From Lachnospiraceae bacterium (GTDB lineage: Bacteria > Bacillota > Clostridia > Lachnospirales > Lachnospiraceae): DNA of 9,333 nt. Below the pieces are notes generated by a model. It had not been told where the DNA came from. It searched no databases and saw only the letters and a program-made list of their open reading frames with translations. Below, in pieces: positions 1-5,517 of this stretch. The stretch lies in NCBI GenBank assembly GCA_029068665.1, contig JAIECC010000393.1, positions 1-9,333 of the forward strand, given 5' to 3'. The translations under genes and the position numbers were made by a program. Position 1 is the first letter of the stretch; each line of letters starts with the position of its first letter.

Positions 1-251
1 CTTCCATTAGATGCCTCCCGAAAGTAATCAAAGGACAGAAACAGCAGCAGGATAAATATAAAGATAAAATCCCCCAGCTGTCTCACCTGAGTTGCTGAAG
101 TAATGATACTAAACTGCCCAAACTGCTCCAGATTCTGGGAAACGATAAAATAGACTGCCATAGCTGCATGGCGGAGAGTTCCCAGCAGCAGAACTGCCAA
201 TAGCATAATCCGCAGCTTACTCCGAAAAAAAAGCTTGATTTGTAATTGCAT
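1..251 (-). CDS. Membrane protein, N-terminal part of a probable ABC-2-type permease (runs off the window)
   Basis: Only the first 83 codons are in the window; the reading frame stays open to the left edge. The start ATG (249-251) follows GAGGTG at 6 nt, with GGAGG directly against the ATG. The N-terminus is basic (QIKLFFRSKLR), followed by a hydrophobic segment at about residues 14-36 (IMLLAVLLLG onward), a short polar loop (SQNLEQFGQ), and a second hydrophobic helix at about 62-75 (DFIFIFILLLFLSFDYF). This resembles the first two membrane segments of ABC-2-type permeases, in which a cytoplasmic stretch after the second helix continues into the rest of the protein. It lies 65 nt downstream of a secreted-protein gene and is probably cotranscribed with it. 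The family cannot be confirmed from this fragment. Permease is an inference; an immunity-type or other polytopic protein is possible. Confidence 0.6.
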   Translation of the reverse strand, partial: MQLQIKLFFRSKLRIMLLAVLLLGTLRHAAMAVYFIVSQNLEQFGQFSIITSATQVRQLGDFIFIFILLLFLSFDYFREASNG

Positions 252-269
252 CCTCCACACCTCATTCCA

Positions 270-293
270 CCGGAACAGCATCTGCCGCTCCGG
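270..293 (-). other. Intercistronic RNA hairpin
   Basis: The 65-nt gap between the secreted-protein gene and the downstream membrane gene contains CCGGAGCGGC and GCTGTTCCGG (minus strand), which pair over 10 bp with two G-U pairs around a 4-nt AGAT loop. No T-run follows, so it does not look like an intrinsic terminator. It could alter transcript stability or the ratio of the two products. Its function is inferred only from position. Confidence 0.35.
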
Positions 294-316
294 TATATCC
301 TTTCTTCATTCGATAC

Positions 317-724
317 CTAATTCTTTTCCAGCCAGCCTTCCCCGATACAGCCCTTTACTGTTTCCAGTCCATCCTTACCGGTAAGGGTCAGGCTATGATA
401 AGCAAACGCACTGGAAATATTAACCGTCTTCGCATCGCCTGGCTGAACTGTGATCAGTGCTTCTTGAAGGGTATAATTACCTACGGAAGAACCACCTCTG
501 GCATGAAACATAATAGAATGTGCTGAATTTCCCTGCGTATGCGCATACATTGCCGTAGTCAGAAAGGGATCTCCCGCCGAATTTGTTCTTGTTACACTTT
601 TCTGGTCCGCCGTCAACACTGCAGACAGACCTGCCCAGTTGACACTTGCATAGACTCTGTTCCCCCAGCAAAGCACAATCACCGCCGCCAATAAAATACC
701 TGCCATACCTCTTCTGTTTCTCAT
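317..724 (-). CDS. Small secreted protein of unknown family
   Basis: 135 residues. A basic start (MRNRR), a hydrophobic core at about 7-20 (MAGILLAAVIVLCW) and a VYA|SVN cleavage site after residue 26 make a standard Sec signal peptide, leaving a mature protein of about 109 residues. The mature part is rich in Ser, Thr, Gly and Ala with alternating hydrophobic stretches (YTLQEALITVQ, AYHSLTLTG), suggesting a beta-rich fold, and it has one cysteine (about residue 126). No enzyme motif or lipobox is visible. The start is supported by AAGGAGGA 6 nt upstream. The gene has its own likely promoter and is followed by a membrane protein gene. That layout is also seen in secreted bacteriocin plus transporter/immunity units such as the lactococcin 972 type, but I see no convincing sequence match to that family. 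The secreted nature is solid; the role is unknown. Confidence 0.8.
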   Translation of the reverse strand: MRNRRGMAGILLAAVIVLCWGNRVYASVNWAGLSAVLTADQKSVTRTNSAGDPFLTTAMYAHTQGNSAHSIMFHARGGSSVGNYTLQEALITVQPGDAKTVNISSAFAYHSLTLTGKDGLETVKGCIGEGWLEKN

Positions 725-756
725 TTCTATTCCTCCTTAGTCTCTATGATAATAGT

Positions 757-785
757 ATTTTATAACAATTTCATTTCTTCATCAA
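757..785 (-). promoter_or_regulatory. Probable sigma-A promoter for the secreted-protein gene
   Basis: On the minus strand TTGATG (780-785) is separated by 17 nt from TAAAAT (757-762), a 4/6 and 5/6 match to the -35 and -10 consensus at ideal spacing. It sits about 33 nt upstream of the start codon, leaving room for the AAGGAGGA ribosome binding site. The region is AT-rich, so chance matches are possible. Confidence 0.45.
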
Positions 786-824
786 CCTCTAAGAAAATAG
801 AATTTTGGTGAATAGCATGAGATA

Positions 825-847
825 CCGACGAACCTTGTCGGATTTTT
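825..847 (+). terminator. Hairpin with T-run, terminator-like on the plus strand
   Basis: CCGAC and GTCGG pair around GAACCTT, and G-U plus A-U pairs extend the stem to 7 bp. On the plus strand it is followed directly by ATTTTT, which is the shape of an intrinsic terminator. On the minus strand, the direction of all the genes here, no T-run follows (TATCTC). It therefore does not obviously end the bioY transcript. It could end an antisense transcript, or belong to an intergenic element. The 175-nt gap between bioY and the next gene contains only this and the downstream promoter. Confidence 0.4.
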
Positions 848-899
848 ATAAAATTTTTCGTATGAGTTTATACTTACAGAGATATAGGTAGAATGATAT

Positions 900-1448
900 T
901 CAGATAAAGGAATGCATAGCCTTCCGAATCGGGATTGCAAGACCATAGGCTGCAACAACGGAAACCACATCCTTCAAAAGATATGGCACACTGGCATACA
1001 GAAAGGCTTCCAGGAAGGTACGTCCGCTTACAAAGGCAAACTGGACCGAGCCACAGCTATGACAGAGTACCAGTCCCAGAATACCAAATATAATGGATAT
1101 CCACTTCTTCTTAAAGGTATCCTCAAGACCACAGGCAAAAGCCAGGAATAAAAAACCATAGATATAACCGCCGGTTACTCCCAGCAGCTTGGCGGGACCG
1201 GCACCAAAGCCTGCATAGACCGGTACACCTGCCAGCCCGATCAGGATGTAAATAAAGGCGGCAAGCGTTCCCTTCGCCTTTCCTAAGCAATATCCTGTCA
1301 ACGCCACTGCAAAGGTCTGCAGAGTGATGGGAATCCCCCAGGGGGTTGGAATGGCTATCTGTGCCAATACGGCAATAATCGCTGCAAATAAACCTGTCAT
1401 AACGATATTCTTTGTTGTAATAACCTGCTTCTGCTCTTCTCTCATCAT
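900..1448 (-). CDS. bioY: BioY, biotin-specific S-component of an ECF transporter
   Basis: BioY is an integral membrane protein that binds biotin and, with an ECF energising module, imports it. The 182-residue length is typical. Family features visible are the N-terminal MTGLFAAIIAVLAQIAIP helix, PITLQTFAVALTG, the IGLAGVPVYAGFG segment and the VTGGYIYGF motif (about residues 106-114) that characterises BioY, with about six hydrophobic helices in all. The start at 1448 is 6 nt after AAGGAG; the next ATG is adjacent, so the choice affects one residue. It begins 27 nt after the end of birA with no terminator or promoter between, so the two form an operon and share the BirA-controlled promoter. 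No EcfA or EcfT gene is in the window. It therefore either uses a shared ECF module encoded elsewhere or acts alone. I see no strong terminator after it on the minus strand. Confidence 0.93.
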   Translation of the reverse strand: MMREEQKQVITTKNIVMTGLFAAIIAVLAQIAIPTPWGIPITLQTFAVALTGYCLGKAKGTLAAFIYILIGLAGVPVYAGFGAGPAKLLGVTGGYIYGFLFLAFACGLEDTFKKKWISIIFGILGLVLCHSCGSVQFAFVSGRTFLEAFLYASVPYLLKDVVSVVAAYGLAIPIRKAMHSFI

Positions 1449-1475
1449 TTGAATCTCCTTCGGTCTTGTTATAAT

Positions 1476-2471
1476 CTACAGGGAACGGACACTGACTTCC
1501 CCGGAGGAAAGCGCCACTCTGCTTCCATCCTTCTGCTCCAGAATCAGATGTCCTTCCTCATCTACATCCACAGCCCTTCCAATTATCGGTGGTTCTGATA
1601 AAGTTCGTACCTCTTTTCCCAGCAAAAAGGAACGCCGTTTGTACTCTTCCATATAGGTCCGTTCCGTTAAATGCTGATAATAGGGCCAGAAATGATTGAT
1701 CATCCCGGCTGCAATCCGGCTTCTTGCTTCGCAATCCGTGGCAGCAAGTCCATGGTCCCCTTCATGGAGAAATATCGCTCCTGCAACATCTCTGATTTCT
1801 TCCGGAAATCCATGCTCCGGCTCCCGGACATTAAAGCCGATTCCGGTAACCGCATATTCCAGCATACTGTTTTCTACATTCACGGAAGCTTCCGTCAGGA
1901 TGCCACAGACCTTTTTTCCATGGCAGAATACATCATTGACCCACTTAATATCAGCCCGGTTTCCGGATACCTCTTCAATGGTCTCTGCCGCCGCAACTGC
2001 CGCTGCCGTAGTCAGGAACAAAGACTCCTGAGCTGTAAAACGGGGACGAAATAAAAAGCTGATATAGACACCGCTTCCGGATGGAGAATAGAAGCTGCGT
2101 CCCATCCTGCCTCGTCCGGCAGTCTGTTCTTCCGCCACCACAATCAAGCCCTCCGGCTTTCCCTGGGCTGCATATTCTTTTACCCGCGTATTGGTAGAAT
2201 CCAGGGATTTGTACACCTCCAGCTGTAGCCCGGCAAGCTCCGGCAGCAAATACCGGGATATACTCTGCACGGAAAGAATATCATTATCCAAATCCAGACA
2301 ATAGCCCCTGTTCGTCCCTGCGGATATGGCATATCCTTCTTCCTGCAAGGCTTTTACCGCCTTCCAGACAGCATTCCGGCTGACACCCAGCTGTTGTGCC
2401 AGACTGTTTCCTGAGATACTCTGTCCCTTCTCCTGCTCTAACAATTCTAATACCTGTTCTTTTATATTCAT
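1476..2471 (-). CDS. birA: Bifunctional biotin-[acetyl-CoA-carboxylase] ligase / biotin operon repressor BirA
   Basis: It activates biotin to biotinyl-AMP, transfers it to a lysine of biotin carboxyl carrier proteins, and in the group II form also binds operator DNA. The 331 residues show all three domains. An N-terminal winged helix-turn-helix spans about 1-60 (SGNSLAQQLGVSRNAVWKAV). The catalytic core has DSTN (about 91-94), the biotin-binding GRGRMGR loop (119-125), SPSGSGVYISF, KWVND (176-180), KKVCGIL with the expected catalytic lysine (about 187), and GIGFNV (210-215). A C-terminal SH3-like domain follows (about 285-331, GRAVDVDEEGHLIL). The valine in KWVND replaces the more usual proline, a tolerated variation. 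GAGG lies about 8 nt before the ATG. It is first gene of the birA-bioY operon, behind a strong promoter and a BirA box, which fits autoregulation by biotin. Confidence 0.96.
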   Translation of the reverse strand: MNIKEQVLELLEQEKGQSISGNSLAQQLGVSRNAVWKAVKALQEEGYAISAGTNRGYCLDLDNDILSVQSISRYLLPELAGLQLEVYKSLDSTNTRVKEYAAQGKPEGLIVVAEEQTAGRGRMGRSFYSPSGSGVYISFLFRPRFTAQESLFLTTAAAVAAAETIEEVSGNRADIKWVNDVFCHGKKVCGILTEASVNVENSMLEYAVTGIGFNVREPEHGFPEEIRDVAGAIFLHEGDHGLAATDCEARSRIAAGMINHFWPYYQHLTERTYMEEYKRRSFLLGKEVRTLSEPPIIGRAVDVDEEGHLILEQKDGSRVALSSGEVSVRSL

Positions 2472-2501
2472 TCCTTCGACCTCACAAATTTTGACAGGAC
2501 T

Positions 2502-2530
2502 ATCATAACAGTGGCTCTTGCAATTGTCAA
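2502..2530 (-). promoter_or_regulatory. Sigma-A promoter of the birA-bioY operon
   Basis: On the minus strand a perfect -35 TTGACA (2525-2530) is followed after exactly 17 nt by TATGAT (2502-2507), a 5/6 match to the -10 consensus. Transcription would start near 2495, giving a leader of about 25 nt before the birA ATG at 2471. That is too short for a riboswitch. The -35 box lies within one arm of the BirA operator. Confidence 0.85.
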
Positions 2531-2555
2531 CCTCAAAAACAATTCAGGGTGACAA
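2524..2555. promoter_or_regulatory. BirA operator (BirA box)
   Basis: TTGTCAACC (2524-2532) and GGGTGACAA (2547-2555) form a 9-bp imperfect inverted repeat with a 14-nt spacer. The established BirA site is TTGTnAACC-N14/15-GGTTnACAA. The first arm matches fully and the second has one mismatch. The first arm covers the -35 hexamer of the birA-bioY promoter, so holo-BirA binding would block RNA polymerase. Location, spacing and the downstream genes agree; binding itself is inferred. The second arm is also part of the terminator stem of the gene upstream. Confidence 0.8.
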
Positions 2556-2572
2556 TTATCCATTGTCACCCT
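2535..2572 (-). terminator. Probable intrinsic terminator after the DUF3793 gene
   Basis: On the minus strand AGGGTGACAAT and ATTGTCACCCT form a perfect 11-bp stem around a GGATA loop (2546-2572). GAATTG and then a run of five T (2535-2539) follow. The T-run is 6 nt from the stem, so efficiency may be modest. The 5' arm and loop contain the last codons and the TAA stop (2556-2558) of the DUF3793 gene. It separates that transcript from the biotin operon. Confidence 0.6.
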
Positions 2573-3149
2573 TTCGCATCACCCCGGAACCACGCAGGAC
2601 CTGAGTCACTGCCAGATTCCGTACTTCATTATAAGCATCGAAGACCTTTTTTGCTTTCTCGATATCACCATAGACCTTCCAGTATCCACAGTAAGCATAG
2701 TTTTCACCATCATTTTCCATAAACCCCAGCACATCCTCCAGAGGATAGCCCAGCAGAATTCCTAATTCATGCGGAAATGCTCCTTCTTCCGCCTTATATG
2801 CCCGCATATGTGAGGATAGCTGAAGCAGCACCGGAATCAACTGAAAGTCTGAATAACCGAACCGGCCTAATGCTTCCTGAATATCAGACCGCCGCAGATA
2901 CTTTTGCATGTCATCCTTTCGAAAAATCAATGCCGGATTGGAGTCCTCTGCATAATTCAGAAACCAGACATCCAGACCGGAGGGTCGGATATTTCTGCAT
3001 AAAACCATACTCTGCTCCCTTGTTAATACTACAAGGTTGGATACCTTAATGCCGCTGATAATTGGAGCACAATGCAGTGCCAGAAGCATTTCCACCTGTC
3101 TCAGCATATCCACAGAAGCCAGGTATTCTGCAATCTCCTGAATCGGCAT
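2556..3149 (-). CDS. DUF3793 family protein
   Basis: A cytoplasmic protein of 197 residues with no signal peptide or membrane helix. I recognise the DUF3793 pattern from the N-terminal ALHCAP (24-29) followed by SGIKVSNLV, the central FPHELGILLGYPLEDVLGF (125-143) and GYWKVYGD (155-162), with a helical C-terminus (about 163-180). The biochemical function is unknown. From memory the family is found in Clostridia, often near redox or iron-related genes, but no such gene lies in this window. I chose ATG at 3149 because AGGTGG lies 7 nt upstream. A TTG codon two codons earlier (3155) would sit only about 1 nt from the ribosome binding site. It follows the ABC operon by 108 nt and could be read from it or from its own weak promoter. 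It ends in a hairpin terminator. Confidence 0.85.
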   Translation of the reverse strand: MPIQEIAEYLASVDMLRQVEMLLALHCAPIISGIKVSNLVVLTREQSMVLCRNIRPSGLDVWFLNYAEDSNPALIFRKDDMQKYLRRSDIQEALGRFGYSDFQLIPVLLQLSSHMRAYKAEEGAFPHELGILLGYPLEDVLGFMENDGENYAYCGYWKVYGDIEKAKKVFDAYNEVRNLAVTQVLRGSGVMRKGDNG

Positions 3150-3225
3150 TTGCAATCCACCTTCTTTCCGTTATTTTCATGATTTTTTTCTGGTATATCT
3201 GATTATGAAAATATCTTCTACTATC

Positions 3226-3255
3226 AGTATCTCCATTCTGAAATTCATCATTCAA
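3226..3255 (-). promoter_or_regulatory. Weak candidate promoter for the DUF3793 gene
   Basis: In the 108-nt gap upstream of the DUF3793 gene, TTGAAT (3250-3255) is followed after 18 nt by GATACT (3226-3231), both 4/6 matches to consensus. No terminator separates this gene from the ABC operon, so an internal promoter is possible but not required. Nothing else convincing is seen in this gap. Confidence 0.22.
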
Positions 3256-3257
3256 AA

Positions 3258-4046
3258 TCAGGATTTTCCGAATTTTTTAAGACAACCTGCAGACAACAGA
3301 CACAGAACTGCAATGATACAGTCGTATTTCATTTGCAGCAGCATCGTTTCCCGACGAAACAGCGTCTCTTCTACCTCCGTATTGTTTACAATTTCCAACC
3401 CGGACTGCTGGAACCGCTGTACCTGCATTCCATCCAGATCCTGCTGACTTACCTGTACCCGGATAGCCGGAGAATGCTTTGCCAGTCTTACACTATTTCC
3501 TTCATGAAAGGCATAGGGCTGATCATTTGGAACACCTTCTGTAACTAAAATGATTTTTGCCATTCCGGACTCTTCACCACCCAGTACATATCCCATATTC
3601 CAGTTTTCTTTTGGGGTCTCGCCGCCTTCCATATATCCCATGTTCCGCAGCAATTCCTCATAGGCCATCTGGTTTACATAAAACACCTGCATGGAACTGC
3701 ATGACTGGATACCATAAGCATTTTCCAGATAAGACTGGGATATCTCCAGACAAGTCAGACTCGCCTTTCCTCTTCGTCCAGCCAGCTCCAGAGACAGCTC
3801 CTGCTGGTGGCTGACTGCCGAGACCTGCTCCAGCTCCCACAATTCCTTCATCTGTTTATCCGTTATTCCTGCCGAATCGTAACTGGTCAGAATGTATTCA
3901 GCCGGTGTTATGGTTATCTGATATAGGCAGATTCCTTCATATATAAGATGTCCGAAGAAGCCAATTCCAAGCAGAATGAAAAGGAGCATCAGCTTTACCT
4001 TATCCTTTTGTTTTCTGATTTTCCAGAATTTACTCCACCACTTCAT
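3258..4046 (-). CDS. Small membrane protein resembling a MacB/FtsX extracellular core domain
   Basis: About 262 residues. A basic N-terminus (MKWWSKFWKIRKQKDKVK) leads into one membrane helix at about 19-36 (LMLLFILLGIGFFGHLIY). About 200 extracellular residues follow, then a last helix at about 241-256 (CIIAVLCLLSAGCL) ending in KKFGKS. The extracellular part has the look of a MacB-type periplasmic core domain: GITDKQMKELWELEQVSAVS resembles the 'helix then gV..vs' segment, and the end leads straight into a helix as in FtsX permeases before their second helix. The other helices of a full permease are absent and no broken remainder is visible, so this seems a naturally reduced protein. The start is uncertain: ATG at 4046 (AGGAGG 12 nt upstream) or ATG at 4058 (directly against AGGAGG). 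Both overlap the preceding gene, implying coupled translation. The MacB relation is a fold-level guess. Confidence 0.7.
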   Translation of the reverse strand: MKWWSKFWKIRKQKDKVKLMLLFILLGIGFFGHLIYEGICLYQITITPAEYILTSYDSAGITDKQMKELWELEQVSAVSHQQELSLELAGRRGKASLTCLEISQSYLENAYGIQSCSSMQVFYVNQMAYEELLRNMGYMEGGETPKENWNMGYVLGGEESGMAKIILVTEGVPNDQPYAFHEGNSVRLAKHSPAIRVQVSQQDLDGMQVQRFQQSGLEIVNNTEVEETLFRRETMLLQMKYDCIIAVLCLLSAGCLKKFGKS

Positions 4047-5517
4047 CCTTCCGCTCATCCTCCTGCCGTTTTCCAATCCGTATCCTGCGTACCACGATAC
4101 AGCCTGCGAAGATACACAATACACCTGCAATCACTGCCATAATGATCCACCACTGTCCCGTCTGATCCTCCGGCTCCTGAGGCTGACCGGAAAAAGGTGA
4201 CTGAATCGTAGTATAAAACTCTGCGGTTTCTTCATACTCCTTTCCGGCCTCATCCTCGTAATAAAAGGTTACCGTCCCTTCGGTCCCTCCATACAAAGCC
4301 GTTCCTTGGGACAGACTGCTCACTGACACGGATGTGCTTCCTGTTTCCATGCTTCCCGGTTCCACATCACCGATAAAAATGCTTCCCTCCGGCCGCAGCC
4401 CATCCGCTTTTATCTCTGCCCATACATTATATGCCTTGGATTTTCCCAGATTCATTACCTGAACATGGGCTTCCACCACATCAGCCACCTGAAGGGTATC
4501 CGGAATGCTTAAAGGATCAAACTCCATCCGCATGGGTTGTACAATATTCACTTTTACCCTGCCGCTTTCTGAATAAGAGCCTCCCTTGGTATCCGCATAA
4601 TTCATAGATACATCCAGATTATACTGTCCCTGGGGTGCCGCCCCGTTAATCTGATATGCTACACGAATCACCTTCTGTCCGCCTGCCGGAATGGCATCTA
4701 CATAGATGCTGTCCGATTCACTGAGAAGGGTAAAAAACTGCTCCTGTGCATTTACCGTAACGGTCATATTGCGGATTGTTTCCGACTGACTGGTATTTAC
4801 AAGAGTAATATCTGCCGTCACATCTTCTCCTGCCTGAATCACCTCCTGGGAAAAATGTACGGATTCTACCATGACCTTTGGTACATAAGTAACCGGTTCC
4901 TCTGTAACTGCCTCTGTGGAAGGCTCTGCATTAGGGTCTTTTCCATCCGTAATATTCACATAAATGGTAAAATCCTGCTGTAATTCTCTTCCATTCATGT
5001 CAGTCCCCTGCACCGTCAGCATCACCGGATAGCTGCCGTTATACCGGTCCGGTTTTAATTCCAGATCAAATGACACCACATAGCTTTCTGCCTTTCCCCC
5101 TCCGTTATTTACCGGCACCGTTCTTAAGGAAATGGTCTTTTCATAATTCTTACTGACAAAAGGTGAAAGCTGGGAATTGTCCAGATTCAATGCTGCCCTT
5201 ATATGGTTCTCCTGTAATTCTTTATTACATAACAGCGGAACTACCAGACAAACCGTTCCTGCCTCTACCTTTGGTACATACCCTTGAGAGTAGGTTCTAT
5301 CCATACCTTCATAACAGTTCTCATTATCAATTACCAGCTTTGCTGCTGCATTTTTATCCGGCTCCTGTCCGCTTCCCGAATCCGAAGACTGGGTTGATGT
5401 CTGAGAGGAAACCGGCTGCAAGTCCGCTGCTGATACCTTCCCTGCCGAACAGAGCAGAACCAGCAGGATTCCAATCCATGCCATTATTAAAACAGCGATT
5501 TTTCTACGTATTTTCAT
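4030..5517 (-). CDS. Signal-peptide, single-anchor protein with CARDB/NEW3-like Ig repeats
   Basis: 495 residues. A signal peptide spans about 1-30 (basic MKIRRK, hydrophobic core, VSA cleavage). A Ser/Thr/Gln-rich linker follows at about 37-52, then an N-terminal beta domain. An acidic linker (about 190-210) precedes two tandem Ig-like repeats of the CARDB/NEW3 kind (about 217-325 and 326-435; for example EVIQAGEDVTADITLVNTS and VADVVEAHVQVMNLG). A C-terminal membrane helix at about 456-476 has a basic stop-transfer RRIRIGKR and a charged cytoplasmic tail. This architecture matches the COG1361-type S-layer/NEW3 proteins often encoded beside ABC genes in Clostridia. I chose ATG at 5517 because GAGGAG lies 7 nt upstream and a proper signal peptide follows directly; an upstream in-frame start would spoil it. 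It overlaps the ATPase gene by 14 nt. It may present a cell-surface domain to the transporter, but the ligand is unknown. Confidence 0.82.
   Translation of the reverse strand: MKIRRKIAVLIMAWIGILLVLLCSAGKVSAADLQPVSSQTSTQSSDSGSGQEPDKNAAAKLVIDNENCYEGMDRTYSQGYVPKVEAGTVCLVVPLLCNKELQENHIRAALNLDNSQLSPFVSKNYEKTISLRTVPVNNGGGKAESYVVSFDLELKPDRYNGSYPVMLTVQGTDMNGRELQQDFTIYVNITDGKDPNAEPSTEAVTEEPVTYVPKVMVESVHFSQEVIQAGEDVTADITLVNTSQSETIRNMTVTVNAQEQFFTLLSESDSIYVDAIPAGGQKVIRVAYQINGAAPQGQYNLDVSMNYADTKGGSYSESGRVKVNIVQPMRMEFDPLSIPDTLQVADVVEAHVQVMNLGKSKAYNVWAEIKADGLRPEGSIFIGDVEPGSMETGSTSVSVSSLSQGTALYGGTEGTVTFYYEDEAGKEYEETAEFYTTIQSPFSGQPQEPEDQTGQWWIIMAVIAGVLCIFAGCIVVRRIRIGKRQEDERKDEVVE

Noticed and set aside
825..841. 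Terminator for the bioY transcript on the minus strand
   Set aside because: The hairpin is there, but no T-run follows it in the minus direction.
912..1151. Plus-strand open frame of 79 codons inside bioY
   Set aside because: It is antisense to a clear BioY with family motifs, has no ribosome binding site, and its product looks like shadow coding.
1671..2054. Two overlapping plus-strand frames inside birA (127 and 111 codons)
   Set aside because: Both are antisense to the catalytic core of BirA and match nothing; they are long only because of the codon use of birA.
2471..2501. Riboswitch in the birA leader
   Set aside because: The leader is only about 25 nt from the predicted transcription start, too short for any known riboswitch, and the BirA box already explains control.
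2491..2530. TTGACA-N28-TGTCAA inverted repeat around the birA promoter as an operator
   Set aside because: The spacer is far from the 14-15 nt of BirA sites; the arm at 2524-2532 pairs better with 2547-2555.
3150..3155. TTG start for the DUF3793 gene two codons upstream of the ATG
   Set aside because: It would lie about 1 nt from AGGTGG, whereas the ATG at 3149 has a 7-nt spacing.
4059..4130. Upstream start giving a 290-residue form of the MacB-like protein
   Set aside because: The extra residues are the shadow of the membrane anchor codons of the preceding gene; the ATGs at 4046 and 4058 near AGGAGG are better.
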